The position numbers and the translations under genes are program-made. From Kingella oralis (GTDB lineage: Bacteria; Pseudomonadota; Gammaproteobacteria; Burkholderiales; Neisseriaceae), in assembly GCA_905373195.1 (NCBI GenBank), contig CAJPSG010000066.1:1-6503 (forward strand): a stretch of DNA of 6,503 bases. The letters run 5' to 3'. The notes below the pieces were generated by a model. That model did not search any database. It was not told the DNA's origin and saw only the letters and a list, made by a program, of their open reading frames with translations. Of this stretch, positions 1 to 5,071 are shown in pieces; the first letter of the stretch is position 1, and every line of letters begins with the position of its first letter.

Positions 1-185
1 TGCGCGTCGGCTTTTGGGTGAACGACCCCGAAAACGGCTTTGGCGGCTTGTTCTCCGACATTTTGCTCACCATTTGGCAGCGGTTTAACGAAGAAGGTAT
101 TGAACTGCCCTTCCCACAACGCGAAGTGCGCATTTTGAACAACGATAACGACAAAAGGCAGCCTGAAAATAATGAGGCAGCCTGA
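1..185 (+). CDS. MscS-family mechanosensitive ion channel, C-terminal end (partial)
   Basis: This is the last 60 codons of a gene entering from the left edge, read in the frame beginning at base 3 and ending with TGA at 183-185. The peptide contains FWVNDPENGFGG, then SDILLTIWQRF and EEGIELPFPQREV. This pattern (aromatic-x-N-D-P, S-D-[IV]-L-L-x-I-W, E-G-I-E-[IL]-P-[FY]-P-Q-R-[ED]-V) is typical of the cytoplasmic C-terminal domain of MscS/MscK-type channels, which open under membrane tension to release solutes during osmotic downshock. The pore helices lie outside the window, so the subfamily cannot be decided. The tail after the conserved domain (DNDKRQPENNEAA) is low in complexity and largely encoded by two tandem DUS, the second of which provides the stop codon. 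The family call is fairly secure; no gene symbol is justified. Confidence 0.82.
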   Translation, partial: RVGFWVNDPENGFGGLFSDILLTIWQRFNEEGIELPFPQREVRILNNDNDKRQPENNEAA

Positions 186-186
186 A
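156..186 (+). repeat. Two tandem DNA uptake sequences (kingDUS)
   Basis: Exact AGGCAGCCTGAA copies lie at 156-167 and 175-186, in the same orientation, 19 bases apart start to start. Both lie in the 3' end of the channel gene. The first encodes the Arg-Gln-Pro-Glu part of the tail and the second encodes Ala-Ala and the TGA stop. Natural-transformation uptake is the known role of DUS in Neisseriaceae; the dialect name is from memory. Confidence 0.9.
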
Positions 187-387
187 ACGCAGTTCAACGT
201 GGCTCAACGAATTTACGCACTTCGGCGAAGCCAAAAATTTACGTTTACCCTCCATTTTCACCACACCAAACCACGTTTTCAGGCTGGCTATTGCCAACAA
301 GCAAATGTATAGCGATGTAAAAAATTACCTAAAATGCTCAATTTGCTGTACATTGTGCAAACAACTCCACAGAAAGGAACATACATC
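186..387. other. Intergenic region with a degenerate DUS
   Basis: No convincing gene is seen here. A DUS-like word with one mismatch (TTCAGGCTGGCT, 278-289, minus orientation) faces the exact DUS at 175-186, so the pair makes an imperfect inverted repeat around about 90 bases. The right part (about 290-380) is AT-rich and should carry the promoter of the small secreted protein gene. The best I can offer is a weak TTACCT (325-330) / TACATT (349-354) pair with 18-base spacing, which I do not rely on. Confidence 0.5.
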
Positions 388-678
388 ATGAAAAAACTTA
401 TTCTTACCAGCGCGATTGCTTTACTCGTTGCCAGCCCATTGGCAATGGCAAAAGACCCCACCATCGCCTCCAACTCGTCCAGCGTAAAAGACGCAGGCTT
501 TATCAACAGCATGGCTTCCGCCGCCAACGGCATGGGCGCAAAAGAGCCGCTCACAATTAGCGAAAGCAACGATGGTGGCAAGCGCGTGTTGGTGGTGACA
601 GGCAGCAATGGTACAACTTGCCGCGTGCCCGTTTCCGACGGCAACCCGCCTAAAATGATGGGCATCAACTGCAAATAA
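388..678 (+). CDS. Small predicted secreted protein of unknown function
   Basis: The gene encodes 96 residues. I do not recognise a family. The start at 388 is chosen because AAAGGAA (374-379) sits 8-9 bases upstream and because the protein then opens with a clean signal peptide: MKK, a hydrophobic stretch ILTSAIALLVASPL, and an A-M-A cleavage motif giving a predicted mature protein from Lys22 (about 75 residues). An ATG at 334 in the same frame lacks a ribosome site and would bury the signal. The mature part is rich in Ser, Asn and Gly. It contains a short strand-like segment (KRVLVVTG, 65-72) and exactly two cysteines, Cys78 and Cys95, which could form a periplasmic disulfide enclosing a 16-residue loop with VSDGNPPKMMG. 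The gene stands alone between a channel gene and a convergent minus-strand group and is followed by a strong terminator, so it is probably monocistronic. Confidence 0.8.
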   Translation: MKKLILTSAIALLVASPLAMAKDPTIASNSSSVKDAGFINSMASAANGMGAKEPLTISESNDGGKRVLVVTGSNGTTCRVPVSDGNPPKMMGINCK

Positions 679-690
679 CCCTAACCCGAT

Positions 691-728
691 ACCAAAAGCC
701 CCAGCCAAAATGGTTGGGGCTTTGGTTT
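691..728 (+). terminator. Rho-independent terminator, probably bidirectional
   Basis: AAAGCCCCAGCCA (695-707) pairs with TGGTTGGGGCTTT (711-723) in a 13-bp stem with one G-U pair and a 3-base loop. It begins 16 bases after the small secreted protein's stop. Short T runs follow the stem on both strands (CTTTGGTTT on plus; GCTTTTGG on minus). It lies between convergent genes, so it can end both the 388-678 transcript and the ldcA transcript from the right. Confidence 0.85.
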
Positions 729-745
729 GCCTGTTGATTAGGATG

Positions 746-757
746 AGGCAGCCTGAA
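746..757 (+). repeat. DNA uptake sequence (kingDUS)
   Basis: Exact AGGCAGCCTGAA. Read on the minus strand it starts two bases after the ldcA stop codon (TGA at 762-760), a position typical of intergenic DUS. It has no inverted partner here, because the terminator at 691-728 is a different hairpin. Confidence 0.88.
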
Positions 758-759
758 AA

Positions 760-1956
760 TCAAAATTCAGCATCGGCGGCGTTTTCGCCATTGGCTGATG
801 GCATCGCAGGCGCGCTGGCAACGATTTCTGGCGGTGGCAACAAGCCCGCTTTCAAGTTCAATGCAGCGGCGTTGAGCGTTGGATAATCGCTGAATGTGAT
901 TTGATAGCCGCCCGCGCTGTTGCCGCGCAGTTGCGCGCGCGCCCCCAGCGGGAAGGTGGTTTTGTTGGCAACGTGCCCAAATGGGAAGCCTGTGTAAACG
1001 GGCACGCCTGTGGCGCGAGCGATGACTTGCGATACGTTGGTCAAATCGTAGCTGCTGTCGTACACATCGCGGATGCTGCCCATGCGAAAATCGCCCAACA
1101 CAATCGCTTGCTGGCTTTTCAAAATGCCCGCAAAGTGCAGCGTTTGCAGCATGCGCTCAATGCGGTAGGGCTGCTCGGCAACGTCTTCAATAAACAAAAT
1201 GCCACCTTGAATTTTCGGCATATAAGGCGAGCCTACCAGCGAGGACAACACGCTCAAATTGCCGCCCCACAGAATGCCGTCCGCATCTTTCACACGCGAG
1301 GTTTGATACGCCGACACAACAACGGTGGTGCTGGCGGAAGTGGTGGTGCGGATAAAGCTATCCATGGTGTACAAGTTGGGCTGCGGTTTGGCAAATTCGC
1401 TGTATAACATCGGGCCAGCAAAGCTGGGCATGCCGCTTTGCGCCAACAACGCCAGTTGAATCGCGGTTACATCGCTGAATCCAAACAACAATGTTTGCTG
1501 CTCGCGCATTTTCGCGCCCAAGTTGCCCCAGTCAATATGCGGCAATAAGCGCACTGCACCGTAGCCGCCGCGCGTGCCCATAAACACTTTGGGCGTGGGC
1601 GCGCGCCCTGTTGCCACGTCTTGAAAATCGGCAATGCGTTCAAAATCGCTGCCTGCGAAGCGTTGGAAACGGCGGTAAGCGGCGGTATGGTTGGTAATGG
1701 AAAAACCTGCTTGGGCGAGGCGGTCTAAGCCCAACTGAATACGGCTTGGGTCTTCACAAAAGCCTGATGAGGCAAAAATTCGCATGGTGTTGTCGCCTTG
1801 GCTGCGGGGGGCGGGGGTGGGAATATTTTGCGGTTGCACGGGCGTTGGGATATTGGGCTGCGGTTTGGGGCTGCTGCCACACGCCGCCAACACGCCGCTG
1901 CCTGCGGCGATGAGCGAACTTTGCAAAAGATGGCGGCGCGATAAGGTGAGGCGCAT
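760..1956 (-). CDS. ldcA: LD-carboxypeptidase (peptidase S66), predicted lipoprotein
   Basis: The protein has 398 residues. S66 enzymes remove the terminal D-Ala from the peptidoglycan tetrapeptide. Visible family motifs in order are RGGYGAVRLLP (129-139), GFSD with predicted nucleophile Ser161, GGNLSVLSSLVG (231-242), FIEDVAE with Glu257, and FGHVANK with His328. The Ser-Glu-His order matches the Pseudomonas LdcA triad as I recall it. The N-terminus is SRRHLLQ (twin arginines 7-8), a hydrophobic stretch and the lipobox VLAAC with Cys26, followed by a Pro-rich linker (about 30-55). This predicts a lipid-anchored periplasmic enzyme, unlike cytoplasmic E. coli LdcA but in line with the periplasmic gonococcal enzyme. 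An Ala/Pro-rich tail follows about residue 370. The start is supported by AAGGAAA upstream on the minus strand. It lies 43 bases downstream of the HIT gene, probably in one operon. Confidence 0.9.
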   Translation of the reverse strand: MRLTLSRRHLLQSSLIAAGSGVLAACGSSPKPQPNIPTPVQPQNIPTPAPRSQGDNTMRIFASSGFCEDPSRIQLGLDRLAQAGFSITNHTAAYRRFQRFAGSDFERIADFQDVATGRAPTPKVFMGTRGGYGAVRLLPHIDWGNLGAKMREQQTLLFGFSDVTAIQLALLAQSGMPSFAGPMLYSEFAKPQPNLYTMDSFIRTTTSASTTVVVSAYQTSRVKDADGILWGGNLSVLSSLVGSPYMPKIQGGILFIEDVAEQPYRIERMLQTLHFAGILKSQQAIVLGDFRMGSIRDVYDSSYDLTNVSQVIARATGVPVYTGFPFGHVANKTTFPLGARAQLRGNSAGGYQITFSDYPTLNAAALNLKAGLLPPPEIVASAPAMPSANGENAADAEF

Positions 1957-1998
1957 GGGATTTCCTTATGGGTGAACGAAACGGCGTATTATCGCGTT

Positions 1999-2010
1999 TT
2001 CAGGCTGCCT
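1999..2010 (-). repeat. DNA uptake sequence forming the stop of the HIT gene
   Basis: On the minus strand this reads AGGCAGCCTGAA exactly. In the frame of the HIT gene it gives Lys-Ala-Ala-stop (AAG GCA GCC TGA), so the coding region ends inside the uptake sequence. Confidence 0.9.
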
Positions 2011-2404
2011 TTAAAACCTGTTTTACTTGGTTTGACCAGTTTTCAGGCAGCCTGAAAGTGGCTTGGCGCGTTGCTGCTGCCCAAATGGGCGCAGGGAAAC
2101 ACGCATCATCTTTAAACCGCGCAATCACGTGCCAATGCACATGCGGCACCACATTGCCCAAGCTGGCTAAATTGATTTTTTCAGGCTGCAACACTTGGCG
2201 CATCGCTGCTTCCACTTGGTAAACCATCGCCATCAATTCATCGCGTTCGGCGGGCTGCAAGTCGGTCATCTCGGCGACATGGTGTTGCCAAATCACGCGG
2301 CAAAAGGCTGGTGCGTTGGCTTCGCTGTGCACGGCAATCACGCGCAGGTTGGGCGTTTGCAGCAAAATTTCTTCATTTTGCGCAGTACAAATGGGGCAAT
2401 CCAT
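2000..2404 (-). CDS. HIT-family nucleotide-binding hydrolase
   Basis: The protein has 134 residues. The defining HIT motif is VPHVHWHVIAR near residues 86-96. The three alternating histidines are His88, His90 and His92, and by analogy with FHIT the middle one is the catalytic nucleophile. HIT proteins hydrolyse or transfer nucleotidyl groups (for example ApnA or nucleoside phosphoramidates); the substrate here cannot be told from sequence. The N-terminal DCPIC (Cys3, Cys6) resembles the paired cysteines seen in many bacterial HIT proteins. I chose the ATG at 2404 because GGAG lies 9 bases upstream; a TTG at 2422 in the same frame has no such support. Two stretches are encoded by DUS-like DNA: LQPEKI (72-77) and RLPENW (118-123), and the C-terminal KAA-stop is an exact DUS. 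It sits between the LysM gene (upstream) and ldcA (downstream) on the same strand. Confidence 0.88.
   Translation of the reverse strand: MDCPICTAQNEEILLQTPNLRVIAVHSEANAPAFCRVIWQHHVAEMTDLQPAERDELMAMVYQVEAAMRQVLQPEKINLASLGNVVPHVHWHVIARFKDDACFPAPIWAAATRQATFRLPENWSNQVKQVLKAA
2042..2056. repeat. Palindromic double-dialect uptake sequence
   Basis: TTCAGGCAGCCTGAA is a 15-base palindrome except for its central base. The plus strand (2045-2056) reads AGGCAGCCTGAA (kingDUS). The minus strand (2053-2042) reads AGGCTGCCTGAA, which I recall as the Simonsiella-type dialect. It lies inside the HIT gene, encoding Phe-Arg-Leu-Pro-Glu. Confidence 0.85.
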
Positions 2405-2425
2405 GTTTATCGTCTCCGTCAAATG

Positions 2426-2463
2426 TTTTCAGGCTGCCTCAATGTTGTAAGGCAGCCTGAAAA
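2426..2463 (-). terminator. Inverted DUS pair, hairpin after the LysM gene
   Basis: TTTTCAGGCTGCCT (2426-2439) and AGGCAGCCTGAAAA (2450-2463) form a perfect 14-bp stem with a 10-base loop; each arm contains a full DUS. It begins 13 bases after the LysM gene stop and ends just before the HIT ribosome site (about 2417-2414). Paired DUS are known to serve as terminators in Neisseria. There is no strong T run after it on the minus strand, so it may only attenuate transcription into the HIT and ldcA genes. Confidence 0.65.
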
Positions 2464-2476
2464 GGTATCACGCTAA

Positions 2477-3700
2477 TTATTTTTTGGTATTGGGAAGCGT
2501 AGTGGGTTTGCTGTCAAAGGTATCCAAGTCTTGACCTGGGGTAGAGAGCAAATCGCCACGGTTCACGTTTTTAATGCTTTCCAAAATAATGGCAGAAGAA
2601 ACGTGTGCGCCTGTGCGGTACACCATTGCCAAGCCGATTTCTTCGTTTGGCGTGTTCACAAAACGCGTAGCTTTTTCGTTGGGGCTCTTCCAATCGGATT
2701 TCACCACTTGACCACGACGGTAAATGCTCAACACGGTGCCGTTGTCCAAACCATCGGCTTCGCCTTTGTTCAGAATCAGCGTTTGCATGGTGCCGCTTTC
2801 TTCTATGCCTTCCATGATGGAAATGATGTCTGCATCAACGCGCGTTTCAGGCTCGTGTGGCATATAGTGGAACTCGGTAAATTCAGGCGTTTTCTTGATT
2901 AAATAATCGCCTCGATGAATCTCAGACAATGCGCCGTCCACAATCATAGGTTGTGCGGTGCGTGTTACCACTTTTTTGCCCACCAATAAGCCGTTTTTGG
3001 TGTTTGAATAGTATTCATCGCTTGCCAAGTTGGCTTCTTCTTCCGCAGTGCGGTATGACAGGCGGCTGTTAGGTGTAACCAGCGTAGAGGCTTCGCCCAC
3101 AAATTCAACCAAAATGCCCAAGTTGGCTTTGCTGCGTGGGTCCACGATTGGACCGTTGGAGCGGAATACAAGGTATGTGCCTGGTTCTGAAATGCCATCT
3201 GCATAGATGCGGTCGCCGCCAGAATAATACATACGGTTATCAGGCCCTGCCACGATGCGCGCAGCACGCCCCAGTTGTTCTTGGGTCATAAATTGTGGCG
3301 TTTTCATGAACATATGGTAGAAGTTTACGTCAATCGTTGGGATGGCGTAGCCTGAACCCAAATCGCGCACTTTGGGGTTAAGTTTGAATGTGGGGATGTC
3401 GCTTTTGCTGCCACGCGCCACGCTCAAACGGGGTTTGCCGTTTACATAAGTGAGCACCAAAGTTTGACCAGGATAAATCAGATTAGGGTTTCTGATTTGC
3501 TTGCGGTTCATGCCCCACAATGCTGGCCATTTCCAAGGGCGGTATAGGTACTTGCCTGAAATACCCCATAGTGTGTCGCCACGTTTTACAGTGTAACGCG
3601 CGGGGGCGTTTTTTCTCACGCGCAAGGTGTCGGCCGTTGCGGCGGTGGTTGAAATCACCATACTTGCTGCGCAAAGCAGCGTTATAATTGTTTTTTGCAT
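2477..3700 (-). CDS. Secreted LysM-domain protein, probable peptidoglycan binding
   Basis: The protein has 407 residues. A signal peptide (MQKTIITLLCAASMVISTT) ends in A-T-A, predicting cleavage after Ala23. One LysM domain spans about residues 35-83: YTVKRGDTLWGISGKYL at its start, NRKQIRNPNLIYPGQTLVL at its end, with a Trp-rich middle (YRPWKWPALW). LysM binds the glycan backbone, so the protein probably sits in the periplasm on the cell wall. The remaining 320 residues have no enzymatic motif that I recognise; repeated short turns such as NKGEADGLDNGTVLSIYRRG (about 310-330) suggest beta-rich structure. I recall a conserved LysM protein divergent from def in Neisseria, which this appears to match. 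The start at 3700 has AGGGGA (3713-3708) 7 bases upstream. It is the first gene of the minus-strand group with the HIT and ldcA genes. Confidence 0.87.
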   Translation of the reverse strand: MQKTIITLLCAASMVISTTAATADTLRVRKNAPARYTVKRGDTLWGISGKYLYRPWKWPALWGMNRKQIRNPNLIYPGQTLVLTYVNGKPRLSVARGSKSDIPTFKLNPKVRDLGSGYAIPTIDVNFYHMFMKTPQFMTQEQLGRAARIVAGPDNRMYYSGGDRIYADGISEPGTYLVFRSNGPIVDPRSKANLGILVEFVGEASTLVTPNSRLSYRTAEEEANLASDEYYSNTKNGLLVGKKVVTRTAQPMIVDGALSEIHRGDYLIKKTPEFTEFHYMPHEPETRVDADIISIMEGIEESGTMQTLILNKGEADGLDNGTVLSIYRRGQVVKSDWKSPNEKATRFVNTPNEEIGLAMVYRTGAHVSSAIILESIKNVNRGDLLSTPGQDLDTFDSKPTTLPNTKK

Positions 3701-3870
3701 TTAGGAATCCCCTGTTAGCTTTGATGAATTGGATTACATTATTTAACGAACAATTGCAATGATAGTGCATTTTAAATTGTTTAGGCTAGCATTATACTAA
3801 AATGCGTTAAGCAAATTGGCATCTATGCCACAGTTTTTTAAAAATCACACAAATTGAGGATATTTATTTT
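3701..3870. promoter_or_regulatory. Divergent promoter region between the LysM gene and def
   Basis: This is an AT-rich 170-base gap between divergent starts. For def, TTTAAA (3771-3776) and TATACT (3793-3798) with 16-base spacing form a plausible sigma-70 promoter, giving a leader of about 65 bases. On the minus strand the overlapping bases 3796-3791 read TATAAT, but I see no good -35 for it; the minus promoter could lie elsewhere in the gap. In the def leader a small hairpin (TGGCA 3817-3821 / TGCCA 3826-3830) is followed by T6 (3834-3839). The def ribosome site GAGGA is at 3856-3860. No experimentally known operator is recognised. Confidence 0.5.
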
Positions 3871-4374
3871 ATGGCTTTGTTACCTATTTTAACACACCCT
3901 AACGAACGATTACACATCGTCGCGCAGCCTGTGGCGCAGGTGGATGAGCGCATTCGCACGCTGGTTGCCGATATGGCGGAAACCATGTATGCGTCCAAAG
4001 GCATTGGCTTGGCGGCAACGCAGGTGGATGTGCACGAGCGCGTGGTGGTGATTGATTTATCGGAAGAGAAAAACCAATTGCTTGCGCTGATTAACCCTGT
4101 GATTACCAAAAAGGATGGCGAAACCACTTACGAAGAGGGCTGCTTGTCTATCCCCGGTATTTACGAGGAAGTTACCCGCGCGGCAACGATTACGGTGGAA
4201 TTTTTAGACATTCAGGGCAATAAGCAAACGCTGGATGCGGATGGTTTGCTGGCGATTTGCATTCAGCATGAGCTTGACCATTTGCAGGGCAAATTGTTTG
4301 TGGAATATTTGTCGCCGCTGAAACAGAATCGGATTAAAACCAAAATGAAAAAACGCCAGCGCGAGACGATGTGA
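3871..4374 (+). CDS. def: Peptide deformylase
   Basis: The protein has 167 residues, the usual bacterial length. It removes the formyl group from the N-terminal Met of nascent proteins in the cytoplasm, using a bound metal (Fe2+ in most bacteria). All three family motifs are present: GIGLAATQV (44-52), EGCLSIP (89-95) with metal ligand Cys91, and QHELDHLQG (132-140) with ligands His133 and His137 and catalytic Glu134. The positions are one residue off E. coli Def. The C-terminus is basic ([15 protein letters not shown]), resembling the E. coli-type enzyme. The ATG at 3871 follows GAGGA by 10 bases. def is normally followed directly by fmt, whose product adds the formyl group; here two frameshifted membrane-protein genes intervene. 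A DUS hairpin starts one base after the stop. Confidence 0.97.
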   Translation: MALLPILTHPNERLHIVAQPVAQVDERIRTLVADMAETMYASKGIGLAATQVDVHERVVVIDLSEEKNQLLALINPVITKKDGETTYEEGCLSIPGIYEEVTRAATITVEFLDIQGNKQTLDADGLLAICIQHELDHLQGKLFVEYLSPLKQNRIKTKMKKRQRETM

Positions 4375-4413
4375 TTTTCAGGCTGCCTTATTATAATGTG
4401 GGGCAGCCTGAAA
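4375..4413 (+). terminator. Inverted DUS hairpin directly after def
   Basis: TTTCAGGCTGCC (4376-4387) pairs with GGCAGCCTGAAA (4402-4413) in a 12-bp stem with a 14-base AT-rich loop. The left arm is part of an exact DUS (4377-4388, minus orientation); the right arm is an 11/12 match (GGGCAGCCTGAA, 4401-4412). It starts at the def stop codon and could end or weaken the def transcript. No T run follows. Confidence 0.55.
4392..4397 (+). promoter_or_regulatory. TATAAT box inside the DUS hairpin loop
   Basis: A perfect -10 hexamer lies in the loop of the hairpin after def, 35 bases before the copy A start. The -35 region (about 4369-4375, ATGTGAT) is poor, so promoter activity is only a possibility. 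If active, it would let the copy A/copy B genes and perhaps fmt be transcribed independently of def. Confidence 0.3.
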
Positions 4414-4431
4414 CGTTTTCAGGAGAAGGAA

Positions 4432-4734
4432 ATGACAATGGCGCGTTTGCAGCGGGTTTATTTGTATTATTCGTATGCGGTGTTTGCGGTTTTGCTGTTT
4501 ACCGCGTGGCGGCAGTATCAATTTGCTTTATTTTTGCTTTTAAGTTTTATTTTGCTGACCTGCAATGCGGCCATGAAACGCTTGGCGTGGCTTGCAAAAA
4601 ACCGCTATGCTGATTACGCTAACCCATACGCCACCCCCAATGGATGCCACCATGCCCGCCGCGCTATTGTATGGCTTGATTGTGTTGGCTTATCTGCTGT
4701 TTTCGGAATTGCTCACCAACCCCAGCCGCTTTAA
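4432..4734 (+). CDS. Copy A, 5' reading frame (truncated product)
   Basis: As the sequence stands, translation from the well-supported ATG at 4432 (AGGAGAAGGAA just upstream) would give 100 residues. The first about 65 match copy B and contain two membrane segments. The rest (from about TPNGCHHARRAIVW) is out-of-frame sequence: it has no match in copy B, while the parallel frame there does. A second ATG at 4438 (residue 3) is possible, but copy B's MTIARLQ aligns with MTMARLQ, favouring 4432. Confidence 0.45.
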   Translation: MTMARLQRVYLYYSYAVFAVLLFTAWRQYQFALFLLLSFILLTCNAAMKRLAWLAKNRYADYANPYATPNGCHHARRAIVWLDCVGLSAVFGIAHQPQPL

Positions 4735-5050
4735 CTGGCTGCTGTTTGCCATTTGGGCGGGGCTGATTTTGCTGCCCAGCCTTTATTTTGAGCTGCAAGT
4801 AAACCGCCTTATCGCGCAAATGCCCGCTACCGCTGCCATAAGGCAGCCTGAAAAATGGTCTACGGGCAAAAAGCTGCTTTGGCTGCTGCACGGGCTTGTG
4901 CCATTGGGCATGGCGGCGTTTTCTTTTTATAGCGCGTTTACCTACCACGACCATTCGGTAATGTGGCTAAAAGTGGGCTTTTTTACCTTGCTGTTGGGGA
5001 TTTTTATCTATCGCTATTTACTGCTGCGCTTGGGTTTTGAGGCAGCCTGA
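4592..5050 (+). CDS. Copy A, 3' reading frame (four membrane segments)
   Basis: The open frame reaches back to a TTG at 4592 and encodes up to 152 residues; ATGs at 4607, 4640 and 4652 are alternatives, none with a clear ribosome site. The part from about PAALLYG onward matches copy B. It contains four predicted membrane segments and the DUS-encoded QPEKW loop. It overlaps the 5' frame by over 100 bases, so an independent gene is unlikely. An automatic caller would probably report it as a hypothetical membrane protein. Confidence 0.5.
   Translation: MQKTAMLITLTHTPPPMDATMPAALLYGLIVLAYLLFSELLTNPSRFNWLLFAIWAGLILLPSLYFELQVNRLIAQMPATAAIRQPEKWSTGKKLLWLLHGLVPLGMAAFSFYSAFTYHDHSVMWLKVGFFTLLLGIFIYRYLLLRLGFEAA
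4841..4852 (+). repeat. DNA uptake sequence inside copy A
   Basis: Exact AGGCAGCCTGAA encoding Arg-Gln-Pro-Glu in the loop before membrane segment 5. The equivalent place in copy B (5455-5466) has GGGCAGCCTGAA, one mismatch, so the DUS was probably already present before the duplication. Confidence 0.88.
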
Positions 5051-5051
5051 A
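5040..5051 (+). repeat. DNA uptake sequence at the copy A / copy B border
   Basis: Exact AGGCAGCCTGAA. It supplies the last two alanines and the TGA stop of copy A and also begins the leader of copy B, in the same place where GGGCAGCCTGAA (4401-4412) begins the leader of copy A. Confidence 0.9.
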
Positions 5052-5071
5052 AACGTTTAGGGAGAAATAGG

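Larger units (their letters stand above)
4432..5050 (+). pseudogene. Membrane-protein gene, copy A, frameshifted
   Basis: I do not recognise the family. Two overlapping reading frames (4432-4734 and one ending at 5050) together match the whole of the neighbouring copy B. Removing one base from the C5 run at 4634-4638, or from the A6 run at 4596-4601, joins them into a 205-residue protein. Predicted membrane segments in the joined protein are YLYYSYAVFAVLLFTAW, FALFLLLSFILLTC, LLYGLIVLAYLLFSEL, FNWLLFAIWAGLILLPSLYF, LLWLLHGLVPLGMAAFSFY and VGFFTLLLGIFIYRYLLL. No catalytic or binding motif is visible. A basic, DUS-encoded loop (IRQPEKWSTGKK) lies between segments 4 and 5. The ATG at 4432 follows AGGAG by 6 bases. 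The last codons GAG GCA GCC TGA are an exact DUS. It may be a decaying gene, a phase-variable gene currently off, or a sequencing error in a homopolymer. Confidence 0.7.

Noticed and set aside
85..300. 71-residue minus-strand frame over the channel 3' end and the gap
   Set aside because: Half of it is antisense to the channel gene and it has no ribosome site. The gap part is treated as a possible repeat, not a gene.
334..387. Upstream ATG at 334 for the small secreted protein
   Set aside because: No ribosome site; the signal peptide begins at the 388 ATG, which has AAAGGAA.
901..1407. 168-residue open frame on plus, opposite ldcA
   Set aside because: It is antisense to clear S66 motifs, its composition is typical of a shadow frame (Ala, His, Arg, Gln), and there is no ribosome site.
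2405..2422. TTG start at 2422 for the HIT protein
   Set aside because: The ATG at 2404 has GGAG at good spacing, and the added residues would cover that ribosome site.
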